From: Streptomyces viridiviolaceus
GTDB lineage: Bacteria; Actinomycetota; Actinomycetes; Streptomycetales; Streptomycetaceae
Direction of reading: 5' to 3'
NCBI RefSeq assembly: GCF_014650995.1
Contig: NZ_BMWA01000028.1
Location: 1 to 64,000 of the forward strand
Length of the DNA stretch: 64,000 bases
The notes below the pieces were generated by a model. The model was not told where the DNA came from. It searched no databases and saw nothing but the letters and a program-made list of their open reading frames with translations. Each line of letters begins with the position of its first letter. Positions within the stretch are counted from its first letter, which is position 1. The position numbers and the translations under genes are program-made. Shown in pieces: positions 7,683 to 15,873 of the stretch.

Positions 7683-7749
7683 AGTAGTCCGGCCGGGCAG
7701 AGGCCCCCTTCCATTCACCCGGACATCCAACCTGCTCGCGAGGCCACTG
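7683..7749. repeat. Direct repeat copy 2
   Basis: This copy matches 6505-6570 (AGTAGTCCGGCCGGGCAGAG to CTCGCGAGGCCACTG). Its hairpin right arm is mutated (CCATTCACCCGG instead of CTGCCCGGCCG). It lies 84 bp before the start chosen for the PucR-type regulator. Confidence 0.75.
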
Positions 7750-7833
7750 TCCGCGCACCTGACCTCACATTGTTGAAAATTTGTCATGTTGGTTGCGCAG
7801 ATTGTAGAAAAGGCAGCTCACGAGAGGATTCTC

Positions 7834-9072
7834 ATGGTTGAGCAGCAGCGGGTTCGAGTCGGCAGCGATGCACTGCAGCGACTGGTGGAGGCGCTCGCGG
7901 CGCAGTTGGGCCGCGCGGTGGTCGTAGACGACCCGTTGGTCAGACTCGTCTGTTCGAGCCAGCACTTCGGAGACGCCGATCCGGTACGGATCCACAGCTT
8001 GCTGCAGGGCCGGGCCGCCGACGAGATCATCCGGTATGTCCTGGACCAGGGGGTCACCCAATGGCAGAAGCCCGGTTTCATCGACGGACGTGACGACATC
8101 GGCCTGCTCACCCGTTACTGCGTACCGCTGCGCGAGCGAGGCCACCTTGTCGGGCTGCTGATGGTCGTCGCCCCCGACGGCACCCTCGCACCGGACGAGA
8201 CGGCAACCATCACGCAGGCGGTGCCGGCGATCGCGGCACAGATGTACGCGGACCAGCTGGCCGCCGGGACCGAGCGGACCGACGTCCAGGAGATACTGCT
8301 TGCGCTCGTCGACGACAGTCAGGTCGCGCGCGCCTCTGCGCGCCAGCGAATACTTACTGAGGGGCTGCTTCCCGACGCTCCTCACGTCGTGGTCAGCGTC
8401 GTCCAGCTGAGTCCGTCTCTGGAGCCACCAGGCCAATTGGAGATGGCTCTGCGCGGCTCACTTGAACGATTCTGCCGGTCACGTTCGGCAACCGGAATCA
8501 TGGCCGTCACCCCGGAGAGCGCAATTCTCCTGCAGTGCTACACCCGGCCGGTCGGCGAGAGTGAACTCGCGGACCAGGCCACCAGCATCCTCGAGACGCT
8601 GTGTACCTACCTTGATGCATCCACCGCCCCAGTGGTTGGCGTCGGCGGTGTTCAGGACAGCCTGGCTGACGCACGGACCTCATACGACGAAGCACTCGTC
8701 GCTGCCCGCGCCGCACGCCGGATGCCCCACCTGAAGAACATGGCCAGCTACGAGACGCTGGGCGAGCTCGCCGTACTGCTGCGGCTGCCTGATGAGGCGC
8801 TCAACGCGTCGCTGCTGCCCAAGCCCGTGCGCATACTGCTGAACAGCCCGGTGGGTCAGCGGCTCGAGGACACACTGCGGTGCTTCCTGGAGAATGCCGG
8901 TTCCATACCTCGTACGGCGGAGGCGTTGGGTATCCACCGCACCTCGCTCTACTACCGCCTCCGGCAGGTCCAGGAGATCACCGGCCTCGATCTGGACAAT
9001 GGCGGCGACCGGCTGGTGCTGCACCTTGGACTGCGGATTCGTGCGCTCTTGGAGCCTGGCTCCATATCCTGA
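7834..9072 (+). CDS. PucR/CdaR-type transcriptional regulator
   Basis: The protein has 412 aa from the ATG at 7834, preceded by AGAGG; an in-frame ATG 48 bp upstream has no clear ribosome binding site. The N-terminal half contains a GAF-like sensor region (GRAVVVDDPLVRLVCSSQHF ... RYCVPLRERGHLVGLLMVV). The middle resembles the degenerate GGDEF-like domain of CdaR proteins, ending in GVGGVQDSLADARTSYDEAL. The C-terminus is the PucR helix-turn-helix (SIPRTAEALGIHRTSLYYRL followed by TGLDL). Such regulators commonly control catabolic or secondary-metabolism genes. The target is not evident, since both neighbours are decayed. The gene itself looks intact. Confidence 0.85.
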   Translation: MVEQQRVRVGSDALQRLVEALAAQLGRAVVVDDPLVRLVCSSQHFGDADPVRIHSLLQGRAADEIIRYVLDQGVTQWQKPGFIDGRDDIGLLTRYCVPLRERGHLVGLLMVVAPDGTLAPDETATITQAVPAIAAQMYADQLAAGTERTDVQEILLALVDDSQVARASARQRILTEGLLPDAPHVVVSVVQLSPSLEPPGQLEMALRGSLERFCRSRSATGIMAVTPESAILLQCYTRPVGESELADQATSILETLCTYLDASTAPVVGVGGVQDSLADARTSYDEALVAARAARRMPHLKNMASYETLGELAVLLRLPDEALNASLLPKPVRILLNSPVGQRLEDTLRCFLENAGSIPRTAEALGIHRTSLYYRLRQVQEITGLDLDNGGDRLVLHLGLRIRALLEPGSIS

Positions 9073-9129
9073 GCGGGTGGAGCCAGGCAGGTTCGCCGTG
9101 CGGCTTCTCGCGTGCGGTCCGCTCTGGGG

Positions 9130-9478
9130 CGCGCCGTTTCTGCCTCGGAACCCGTTCCCCAGACCGGATCGAGCCTGCGGACGAGGTGGCCCTTGTCCAG
9201 CGGGTTGCTCTTGTGTACGGGGTACCCCGTCCACTGACCGTCGGGAAGACGTGGATCAAAGCGCCAGTCGTCGTCGCGCTCCGCGTCGACCAACTTCAGG
9301 CCGTCGATCATGACAGCCGTTGACGTGGCCAACCGTCGGTCGGGACGAAACATCCACGCTGAAGTGGGTGTACGGCAGCACGACGGTCTCGACGGCTTGA
9401 TCGGCAGGGCGGGGCAGCGGTACGGACGGCCCGCCGGCGCTTGCCGATCCTCGCCCGGACCTGCGCGTCGTCTGCCAT
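9130..9478 (-). pseudogene. DNA/RNA non-specific endonuclease (NUC1 family) remnant
   Basis: On the minus strand an ATG at 9478 starts MADDAQVRARIGKRRR; after a frame change come PADQAVETVVLPYTHFSVDVS, and after another change RRLATSTAVMIDGLKLVD, DDDWRFDPRLPDGQ and NPLDKGHLVRRLDPVWG. The last motif corresponds to the NUC1 catalytic D-(R/K)-G-H segment. Homology stops near GTGSEAE at about 9138, so the metal-binding Asn region and the C-terminus are missing. At least two frameshifts plus a 3' truncation make it non-functional. Related proteins are secreted or phage/toxin-associated nucleases. Confidence 0.7.
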
Positions 9479-9539
9479 ACAGTTCCCCTTCACCGTCGAC
9501 CCGTTATCGGGCGCGGCGCAGCCCCCGCCCGCGGACACA

Positions 9540-9836
9540 TCACACCGAGGGAGGAGCCGGAGGGTGAAACTCAGGTGGCCGGACTCGTGCCGGACTCTGC
9601 GTGAACCGCGCCGGAAGCGGGCGCCCGCAGTATGAGAAGTACGAGCCACCACGCGGTGTGGCCAGAGCAAGCGCGGTGATGATGAGTGCCGTGGCCACGG
9701 CGGTCTGGGTCGGCCAGCCCCAGTGCACGATGCTGGCGCTGCGCAGGCGTTGCGGCTCGGACACCCGGGCCGGCAACTGCTGCTCGAACACCAACAGGTA
9801 CGCCTGGGTGGCGGCCCGCTGCACCCTGCCGGGCAT
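9540..9836 (-). CDS. Possible small membrane protein, hypothetical
   Basis: This minus-strand frame of 98 aa from MPGRVQRAATQAYLLVFEQQ keeps strong G/C third positions over its first 60 codons and has one hydrophobic segment (TAVATALIITALALA, about 44-58). The C-terminal part (PARFTQSPARVRPPEFHPPA) looks low-complexity and may be read-through of decayed sequence. The frame stays open upstream, so the start is uncertain. I do not recognise a family. It lies between a nuclease relic and the L,D-transpeptidase gene on the same strand, and may itself be a fragment. Confidence 0.3.
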   Translation of the reverse strand: MPGRVQRAATQAYLLVFEQQLPARVSEPQRLRSASIVHWGWPTQTAVATALIITALALATPRGGSYFSYCGRPLPARFTQSPARVRPPEFHPPAPPSV

Positions 9837-9944
9837 CGTCGCGCACGAGTCCGCTCGGCAGGGCGGGGTCCGGCTGCGGAGACCGGACTTCGGGGACGCA
9901 CCGGAGACGTGATGTGCCCGGCGGGCCGGGAGATCCCGCGCCCG

Positions 9945-10640
9945 TCAGGTGCCCGGCTTGCGGCCGTAGACGTAGACGTCGTCACCCTTCTTCAGCAGCG
10001 ACCAGTACTTCTTGGCGTCGGTCTTGGTCATGTTGACGCAGCCGTGCGAGCCCGGCGGGTTCCACATGCTGATGCCCACGGAGTGGAAGGCCTGGCCGCC
10101 GTCGAAGAACTGGCTGTAGGGCATCGGCACGTCGTAGATGGTGGACACGTGGTCGATGTTCCGCCAGTAGATCTTCTTCAGCCCGGTGCGGGTCTCGTAG
10201 CCGTTGCGGCCCGTGCGGACCGGCACCGGGCCGTACACGAGCTTCTTGCCGTCCTGGATCCAGCTGAGCTGGAGGGTCAGGTCGACGCACGCGATACGGC
10301 CCTTGCCGACAGGGCATTTGCCCGACTTGTTGGGGTTCTTCCCGACCGCCTTCTGCTTCAGCATCAGATCCATCACGCCCCAGGTCACGGGACCGGCGTA
10401 GCCGATGTTCGGTGTGATGCCGTGCTTGGTCTGGAAGGCCCGGATCGCCTTGCAGTCGGCGGCGGACTGCTTGCCGTCGACGGGGCGGCCGAGGAACTTC
10501 TCCACCTTCTTCTGGTACGGCCCGGTCTGCGTGGTGCAGCTCGCGGCCTGCGCCGGGGCGGCCCCGAGCGCGAGTGTGAGCGGTGCCACCAGCGCGGTGA
10601 TCCCGAGTGCGACGGCTCCCCGTCTGCGTATGTCCCCCAT
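9945..10640 (-). CDS. Secreted L,D-transpeptidase (YkuD) with N-terminal peptidoglycan-binding-like domain
   Basis: Cell-wall cross-linking enzyme forming 3-3 bonds outside the membrane. The 231-aa product has a signal peptide (MGDIRRRG, hydrophobic core to APAQA/AS near 33). A putative peptidoglycan-binding domain follows (KKVEKFLGRPVDGKQSAADCKAIRAFQTKHGITP), then a YkuD domain with the active-site motif SHGCVNM, nucleophile Cys201, and an upstream HSVGISMW segment. I chose the ATG at 10640 because it directly precedes the signal peptide and has AAAGG upstream; an in-frame ATG at 10691 adds 17 residues without improving it. It ends 15 residues after YWSLLKKGDD, a normal YkuD tail. Confidence 0.88.
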   Translation of the reverse strand: MGDIRRRGAVALGITALVAPLTLALGAAPAQAASCTTQTGPYQKKVEKFLGRPVDGKQSAADCKAIRAFQTKHGITPNIGYAGPVTWGVMDLMLKQKAVGKNPNKSGKCPVGKGRIACVDLTLQLSWIQDGKKLVYGPVPVRTGRNGYETRTGLKKIYWRNIDHVSTIYDVPMPYSQFFDGGQAFHSVGISMWNPPGSHGCVNMTKTDAKKYWSLLKKGDDVYVYGRKPGT

Positions 10641-10794
10641 GGCCGTCGGCCTTTCACGTCGAAGGGCGGATATGTGCGGAAGAGCTCGCATGTGGTGCGA
10701 TCTCTGCCTGCTAGACCGATGTACGGCGGCATCGGTTGCCCGCCGCCCCGCGCCGCTACCGAAAAGTGACGTTCCGCACCATGGGGCCGCGCCG

Positions 10795-11595
10795 CTACCG
10801 CCCTTCGCCGCCGGGGTGGAGCGCCTGGCGGAATCCCGTGTTGACGGCGGTCAGACCGCCGTCGACGACCAGCGTGGTCCCGGTGATCCAGGAGGCGTCG
10901 CGGGAGGCGAGGAAGGCGACGGCGGCCGCGATGTCCTCGGGCTCCCCGACCCGCTCCAGCGGGTACAGCCGCCGGACCGCGGCCAGTTCGTCGTCCCGCC
11001 CCTCCCACGCCGTGGTCCGCACGGTGCCCGGCGCCACCAGGTTGACGCGGACCCCGCGGGCCGCGGCGTGGCCGGCGAGGGTGCGGGTCAGGGAGGTGAG
11101 GCCCGCCTTGGCCGCGCTGTAGGCGTGATTGCCGAAGTCCTGGATGCCGTTGACCGAACCGATGCTCACCACCGCGCCGCGCCCCGAGGCCGCCAGGTGC
11201 GGCAGGGCGGCGCGGCAGCAGCGGTAGGCACCGGTGAGCGTCACGTCGAGGTCGCGGGCCCAGGTCCCGTCCGGCTCGTCCTCGAAGAGCGGGGCGTCGG
11301 GGGCGCAGGCGTAGGCGTTGTTGACCAGTACGTCGAGCCTGCCGAAGGCGTCGACGGCGTGGCCGACGGCCGCCTCGACGGACGCCCGGTCGGCCACGTC
11401 GCACGGGAACGCCTCGGCACCGAGGCCCTGCTCACGCAGGTCCCCCGCGGTGCGGTCCGCCGCGGACGGATCCACGTCGGTCACCAGCACCCGTGCCCCC
11501 TCCTGCGCGAACCGCGCCGCGGTGGCGGCCCCGATGCCGCGCGCGGCGCCGGTGATGAGGACTCCGTATCCTTCGAAGCGTGTGGCGTGGGTCAT
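10795..11595 (-). CDS. SDR-family NAD(P)-dependent oxidoreductase
   Basis: Classical short-chain dehydrogenase of 266 aa. Cofactor motif TGAARGIG at 15-22, Asp40 at the end of beta-2 (VLVTDVD) suggesting NAD preference, VNNA at 91-94, catalytic Ser near 145-147 (SIGSVNG), Tyr159 and Lys163 in YSAAK, and the C-terminal GTTLVVDGGLTA. It resembles glucose-1-dehydrogenase/FabG-like SDRs; the substrate is unknown. It is followed on the same strand, upstream at 11690, by another SDR, separated by 94 bp. Confidence 0.88.
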   Translation of the reverse strand: MTHATRFEGYGVLITGAARGIGAATAARFAQEGARVLVTDVDPSAADRTAGDLREQGLGAEAFPCDVADRASVEAAVGHAVDAFGRLDVLVNNAYACAPDAPLFEDEPDGTWARDLDVTLTGAYRCCRAALPHLAASGRGAVVSIGSVNGIQDFGNHAYSAAKAGLTSLTRTLAGHAAARGVRVNLVAPGTVRTTAWEGRDDELAAVRRLYPLERVGEPEDIAAAVAFLASRDASWITGTTLVVDGGLTAVNTGFRQALHPGGEGR

Positions 11596-11689
11596 GGAGC
11601 GACGGTAGCCGCGCGGTGATCGGTCCGACAGACGTCCACGCGTCCACGTTCCCGCGGCACTTGGTGGTCGTCGCCTTCGGCCGGTGGCC

Positions 11690-12604
11690 TCACCGGTAAC
11701 CGGTGGTGTCCGCCGGCTTGCCAGGGTCCTGGACCTCGACGAGGTAGCGCCAGGCGTCCGGACGGCTGCCGTCGAGGTCGGTGAAGCCGTACTCCTGGGC
11801 GAGTCCGCCGCTGGACAGGGAGCGGCCGTTGAGGCGGGCCACGTCGGGGTCGGCTGCGAGCGCGGTGACGGCCCGGCCGACGTAGCGGGGGGTCTCCGAG
11901 ATGGCGAAGTGGGGCACGCGGTCGAGGGCGTCGCGCCAGGTGTCCTCCGTGACGCCGAAGTGGTCGAGCATGATCTCCGAGCGGAGCCAGCCGGGCGTCA
12001 GGGCGACGGCGGTGGCGCCGCGCGGGCCGAGTTCGTGGCCGAGGGCGAAGGCCATGCGCAGGACAGATGCCTTGGCGAGGTCGTAGAAGAAGGAGTTGCG
12101 GTAGTGGTCCCGGTTGTAGTCGGCGGTGCCGTCGGTGACCTCGACCACGAGTCCGCCGGGGCGGCGCAGCAGCAGGGGCAGGGCGTGGTGGCTGGTGATG
12201 GCGTGGGTCTCGACGGCGAGCCGGAGCAACTTGAGGCCGTTGTCGAGGTCGTGCTCCCAGACGGGGCTGTCCCACTCGAAGAGGTTCTCGCCGCCCCAGA
12301 TGTCGTTGACCAGGACGTCGAGGCGGTCCTGCTCGTCGGCGATGCGTTCGACGAGCGCGCGGACCTGGACGGGGTCGAGGTGGTCGGCGGGCACGGCGAT
12401 GCCGTGGCCGCCGGCCTCGGTGACCAGGTCGGCGGTGTCCTCGATGGTCTCGGGGCGGTCGTACTCGGAGCGGCGGGTGCGGGTGCTGCGGCCGCTGACG
12501 TAGACGGTGGCCCCGGCCGCGCCGAGTTCGACGGCGATGCCCCGTCCGGCTCCCCGGGTCGCCCCGGCGACGAGTGCGACCTTGCCCGCGAGGGGTTGTG
12601 ACAT
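11690..12604 (-). CDS. SDR-family oxidoreductase, long form
   Basis: The protein has 304 aa with the cofactor motif GATRGAGRG (14-22), a basic loop after beta-2 (SGRSTRTRRSEYDRPETIED) pointing to NADP, and an active-site pair Tyr174/Lys178 in FFYDLAK. The inserted basic loop and the IWGGENLFEW segment are typical of a Streptomyces SDR subfamily with a larger substrate lid. The C-terminus contains GRSLSSGGLAQEYGFTDLDG. No substrate can be named. The gene is intact and begins with ATG at 12604. Confidence 0.85.
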   Translation of the reverse strand: MSQPLAGKVALVAGATRGAGRGIAVELGAAGATVYVSGRSTRTRRSEYDRPETIEDTADLVTEAGGHGIAVPADHLDPVQVRALVERIADEQDRLDVLVNDIWGGENLFEWDSPVWEHDLDNGLKLLRLAVETHAITSHHALPLLLRRPGGLVVEVTDGTADYNRDHYRNSFFYDLAKASVLRMAFALGHELGPRGATAVALTPGWLRSEIMLDHFGVTEDTWRDALDRVPHFAISETPRYVGRAVTALAADPDVARLNGRSLSSGGLAQEYGFTDLDGSRPDAWRYLVEVQDPGKPADTTGYR

Positions 12605-12721
12605 GTCCGGCCTCCCATTTCGTGACGTTCGCAGTCGAGGGTGCCCGGGAAGCCGGACATCTTCTGTCGCCTTTTTTGCCAGGGATTTCCTTTCGGTGCG
12701 CCCTTGGGTCTCGGCCGGGTG

Positions 12722-13354
12722 TCAGTGGCCGCGTCTGATCCATTCCTCCAGGTGCGGGGCCTCGGCGCCGATCGTGGTCGGGTCGCCGTGGCCGGTGAGG
12801 ACCTTCGTCCCCGGCGGGAGCGCGAGCAGCCGGTCGCGGATCGAGTCGATGATCGTCGGGAAGTGGGAGTAGGAGCGGCCGGTGGCCCCGGGCCCGCCCT
12901 GGAAGAGGGTGTCGCCGGTGAAGACGGTGCCGAGGCCGGGGTCGTACAGGCAGACCGCGCCGGGCGCGTGCCCGGGCGTGTGCAGCACCGTCAGGTCGGC
13001 TCCGGCGGCCTCGATCACCTGACCGTCGGTCAGCCACGCGTCGGGGTCCCGGTCGGGATGGGTCTGGTGCCACAGCGGCAGGTCGTCGCGGTGCAGCCAG
13101 ATGACCGCGCCGGTGCGCTCGGCGAGGGCCGGGGCGGCGTTGACGTGGTCGTTGTGGGCGTGGGTGCACACGATGCCCTTCACGCGGCGGCCTCCTACGG
13201 CCTCCACGATGGCGTCGGCGTCGTGTGCGGCGTCGATGACGATCACCTCGTGGTCGTCGCCGACCAGCCACACGTTGTTGTCGACGTCCCAGGTGCCGCC
13301 GTCCAGGCTGAACTGCCCGGAGGTGACCACGCGTTCGATGCGGGCGGTCGTCAC
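12722..13354 (-). CDS. MBL-fold metallo-hydrolase, probable S-formylmycothiol or thioester hydrolase
   Basis: The protein has 210 aa with the metallo-beta-lactamase zinc motif THAHNDHV (64-71, HxHxDH), a following His in HTPGHAPGA, Asp in FTGDTLF and a final His in LTGHGDPTT. The gene overlaps the 3' end of the mycothiol-dependent formaldehyde dehydrogenase by 4 bp (13351-13354), so they are co-translated. In actinobacteria this pair occurs together, and the hydrolase is thought to release mycothiol from the oxidised formyl adduct. That role is inferred from context; the family alone only says glyoxalase II-like. Confidence 0.87.
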   Translation of the reverse strand: MTTARIERVVTSGQFSLDGGTWDVDNNVWLVGDDHEVIVIDAAHDADAIVEAVGGRRVKGIVCTHAHNDHVNAAPALAERTGAVIWLHRDDLPLWHQTHPDRDPDAWLTDGQVIEAAGADLTVLHTPGHAPGAVCLYDPGLGTVFTGDTLFQGGPGATGRSYSHFPTIIDSIRDRLLALPPGTKVLTGHGDPTTIGAEAPHLEEWIRRGH

Positions 13355-14439
13355 AGGACCACCACCGAGCGCAGGACGTCACCGGTGTGCATCCGCTCGA
13401 ACGCCTTCTCCACCTCGTCGAGCTGGATGGTCTCGGTGACGAACTTCGCCAGGTCCAGGCGGCCCTGGAGGTGGAGGTCGATGAGCATCGGGAAGTCGCG
13501 CGAGGGCAGGCAGTCGCCGTACCAGGACGACTTCAGCGCGCCGCCGCGCCCGAAGACGTCCAGCAGCGGCAGCTCCAGCTTCATCTCCGGGGTGGGGACG
13601 CCGACCAGGACGACCGTGCCGGCCAGGTCGCGGGCGTAGAACGCCTGCCGGTAGGTCTCCGGGCGGCCGACCGCCTCGACGACGACGTCGGCGCCGAAGC
13701 CGCCGGTCAGTTCGCGGATCGCCTCGACCGCGTCGGTCTCGCGGGAGTTGACGGTGTGGGTGGCGCCCATGGTGCGGGCGGTCTCCAGCTTGCGGTCGTC
13801 GATGTCCACGGCGATGATCTTCGCCGCGCCGGCCAGGTGGGAGCCGGCGATCGCGGCGTCGCCGACGCCTCCGCAGCCGATGACGGCGACCGTGTCGCCC
13901 CGGCCGACGTTGCCGGTGTTGATCGCGGCGCCGATGCCGGCCATCACGCCGCAGCCCAGGAGCCCGGCCACCTGCGGGGAGACCGCCGGGTCGACCTTGG
14001 TGCACTGTCCGGCGGCGACCAGCGTCTTCTCGGCGAAGGCGCCGATGCCCAGGGCCGGGGAGAGCTCCTGGCCGGTCGAGGCGAGGGTCATCTTCTGCTC
14101 GGCGTTGTGGGTGTCGAAGCAGTACCAGGGCCGCCCGCGCAGACAGGCACGGCACTTCCCGCACACCGCGCGCCAGTTGAGGACGACGAAGTCCCCGGGG
14201 GCGACGTCGGTGACGCCCTCGCCGACCGACTCCACCAGGCCCGCGGCCTCGTGGCCGAGCAGGAAGGGGAAGTCGTCGCTGATGCCGCCCTGCTTGTAGT
14301 GCAGGTCGGTGTGGCACACGCCGCAGGCCTGGACGCGCACCACGGCCTCGCCCGGCCCCGGATCGGGTACGACGATCGTCTCGATCCGCACCGGCTCGTC
14401 CTTGCCCGGTGCGATCACGCCGCGTACTTCCTGCGCCAT
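13351..14439 (-). CDS. mscR: S-(hydroxymethyl)mycothiol dehydrogenase / nitrosomycothiol reductase
   Basis: Zinc- and NAD-dependent medium-chain dehydrogenase of 362 aa that oxidises the formaldehyde-mycothiol adduct and can reduce S-nitrosomycothiol. Visible are catalytic Cys42 (ACGVCHTDLH), His63-Glu64 (GHEAAG), four structural zinc cysteines at 93, 96, 99 and 107, and a Rossmann motif GCGGVG. The start is the ATG at 14439 (MAQEVRGVIAPGKDEPV), which matches the family N-terminus. The next gene is the MBL-fold hydrolase, overlapping by 4 bp, giving a compact formaldehyde-detoxification operon. The symbol follows Streptomyces/Mycobacterium usage. Confidence 0.93.
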   Translation of the reverse strand: MAQEVRGVIAPGKDEPVRIETIVVPDPGPGEAVVRVQACGVCHTDLHYKQGGISDDFPFLLGHEAAGLVESVGEGVTDVAPGDFVVLNWRAVCGKCRACLRGRPWYCFDTHNAEQKMTLASTGQELSPALGIGAFAEKTLVAAGQCTKVDPAVSPQVAGLLGCGVMAGIGAAINTGNVGRGDTVAVIGCGGVGDAAIAGSHLAGAAKIIAVDIDDRKLETARTMGATHTVNSRETDAVEAIRELTGGFGADVVVEAVGRPETYRQAFYARDLAGTVVLVGVPTPEMKLELPLLDVFGRGGALKSSWYGDCLPSRDFPMLIDLHLQGRLDLAKFVTETIQLDEVEKAFERMHTGDVLRSVVVL

Positions 14440-14634
14440 GGTCCTGACCCTTTCCTCTGCCGTTCTGCGTTCCCTCGAACCCTACGCGCAACTGATCGGT
14501 AAGGGACGCGTGACGGGCGGTCGGACATGGTGCCGGTGCCGCGCGTGACCACGGAAAGGGCGGGCCCCGCCGTGTCCCGCCGACGTGGCCCGGAGCCTCG
14601 CGCCCGCTGCCTGTGCGCCTGCCGAAGGAGTGTC

Positions 14635-15367
14635 GTGAGCGTCGCCGATGCGCAGACCCGTCGCCGGCCCGGCGTCTGCTCCTGACCCATGCCCGGCCGC
14701 ACCGGCGGGCCCTGTTCACGGGCGCGGTGCTCTCCCCGGTGACCGGGGCCTCGGGGCTGCTGCTGCCGCTGGTGGCGCGGGAGTTGGTCGACGACCCTGG
14801 AGAACGGCCGGCCGTCGCCGGCGCGCTGCTCGCCATGTCGGGGCCGGTTGTCGCCAACGCGGCGCCGGGAGCGCCGGGTTCGTACGTGCTGCGGCGCACC
14901 GCCGGGTCGGTGGTGCTCGGGGCGCGGCGCTCGCTGTCGTCGTACCCGCTGCGGCTGCGCATCGCGACCGTGGGCCGCACCGAGCCGGGCGATCCGACGG
15001 CCCGGATCACCTCCGACACGACCGCTGTGCCAGGTGACCACCGACTCCCTGGTCGGCCTGGGCACGGAGGAGGGTCGCCATCACGCGGGCACTGCTGCGC
15101 CTACCCCGGCTGCTGCTGCTCCACGAGGCCACCTCGCAGCTGGACGCGGAGAACGAGGCGGCGCTGCGCGACACCGTAGCGGACGTGGCCCGGACGACGA
15201 CGGTGCTGGTCGTCGCCCACCGGCTGTCCACGGTGACGACGGCCGACCGGATCGTCGTCATGGACGCCGGGCGCGTCCGCGCGGTCGGCACCCACCGGGA
15301 ACTCGTGACCGCCGACCCGCTGGACGCCGAGCCGACAGCGGCCCGGTTCCCGGCCGCGGGCGGCTGA
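14635..15367 (+). pseudogene. ABC exporter remnant (membrane start fused to ATPase end)
   Basis: A GTG at 14635 with AAGGAG at 14625-14630 starts MSVADAQTRRRPG. A frameshift near 14670 leads into transmembrane sequence (RALFTGAVLSPVTGASGLLL, PLVARELVDDPGERPA, ARITSDTTAV). After another shift (VTTDSLVGLGT) the sequence jumps into the end of a nucleotide-binding domain: RVAITRALLRLPRLLLLHEA then TSQLDAENEAALRDTVADV, VLVVAHRLSTVTTADRIVVM. Most of the membrane domain, Walker A and the signature motif are missing, and the Walker B Asp is His (LLLLHEATSQ). About 240 codons remain of a normal 570-600. Confidence 0.8.
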
Positions 15368-15478
15368 GCGGGACCGGCGCGCACGCTTGCCGGACGCGCC
15401 GGGGCGGAGGAGTCTCGGAAGGAGAGGCCCTCAGCGGCCCGTGTCCCGGTCGGGCCGCGACCTTCGAAGGAGGTCGTC

Positions 15479-15844
15479 ATGGGCACCACCGCAGACCCCG
15501 GCTTCGACACCGAAACGCTGCGCCGGGGCATCGAGGGAGAGACGGCGGAGACCCTCCTGTCGCTCTACGCGGACGACGCGGAGATCCGCATCGTGGACCG
15601 CTACGCCCAGCCCAGCAGTCCCAAGGTGCTGCACGGCCGCGACGAGATCGCCGAGATGCTCGGCGACGTGTACAGCCGCGACATGACGCACAGGATGGAG
15701 CACTGCGTCGTCCAGGGCGACCACGTCGCGTTCACGGAGTCGTGCGCGTACCCCGACGGGGTCCGTGTCCTCGCGGAGTCGATGATGTCACTGCGGGACG
15801 GCAAGATCGTCGAGCAGACCACGATCCAGGCCTGGGACGAATGA
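15479..15844 (+). CDS. Nuclear transport factor 2 (SnoaL-like) protein
   Basis: The protein has 121 aa with the NTF2-like cone fold pattern: an N-terminal helix, TLLSLYADDAEIRIVD, a loop KVLHGRDEIAEMLGDVYSRD, then beta strands HCVVQGDHVAFTESCAY and VRVLAESMMSLRDGKIVEQT. Members include polyketide-cyclase-like enzymes and many small binding proteins of unknown role. The start ATG at 15479 has GGAGG at 15470-15474. It stands alone between the ABC remnant and a divergent TetR regulator gene whose 3' end faces it. Confidence 0.8.
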   Translation: MGTTADPGFDTETLRRGIEGETAETLLSLYADDAEIRIVDRYAQPSSPKVLHGRDEIAEMLGDVYSRDMTHRMEHCVVQGDHVAFTESCAYPDGVRVLAESMMSLRDGKIVEQTTIQAWDE

Positions 15845-15873
15845 CGGACAGGTAGAGGAGGCACAGGGACGGG

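Noticed and set aside
6505..7749. Calling the repeat-framed relic an insertion sequence
   Set aside because: There is no transposase motif and the ends are direct, not inverted, repeats with a terminator-like hairpin. A generic decayed segment is the safer description.
11592..13382. A 596-codon minus-strand frame overlapping SDR and MBL genes
   Set aside because: It is a shifted frame of two real genes (11690-12604 and 12722-13354), Arg/Pro-rich and without motifs.
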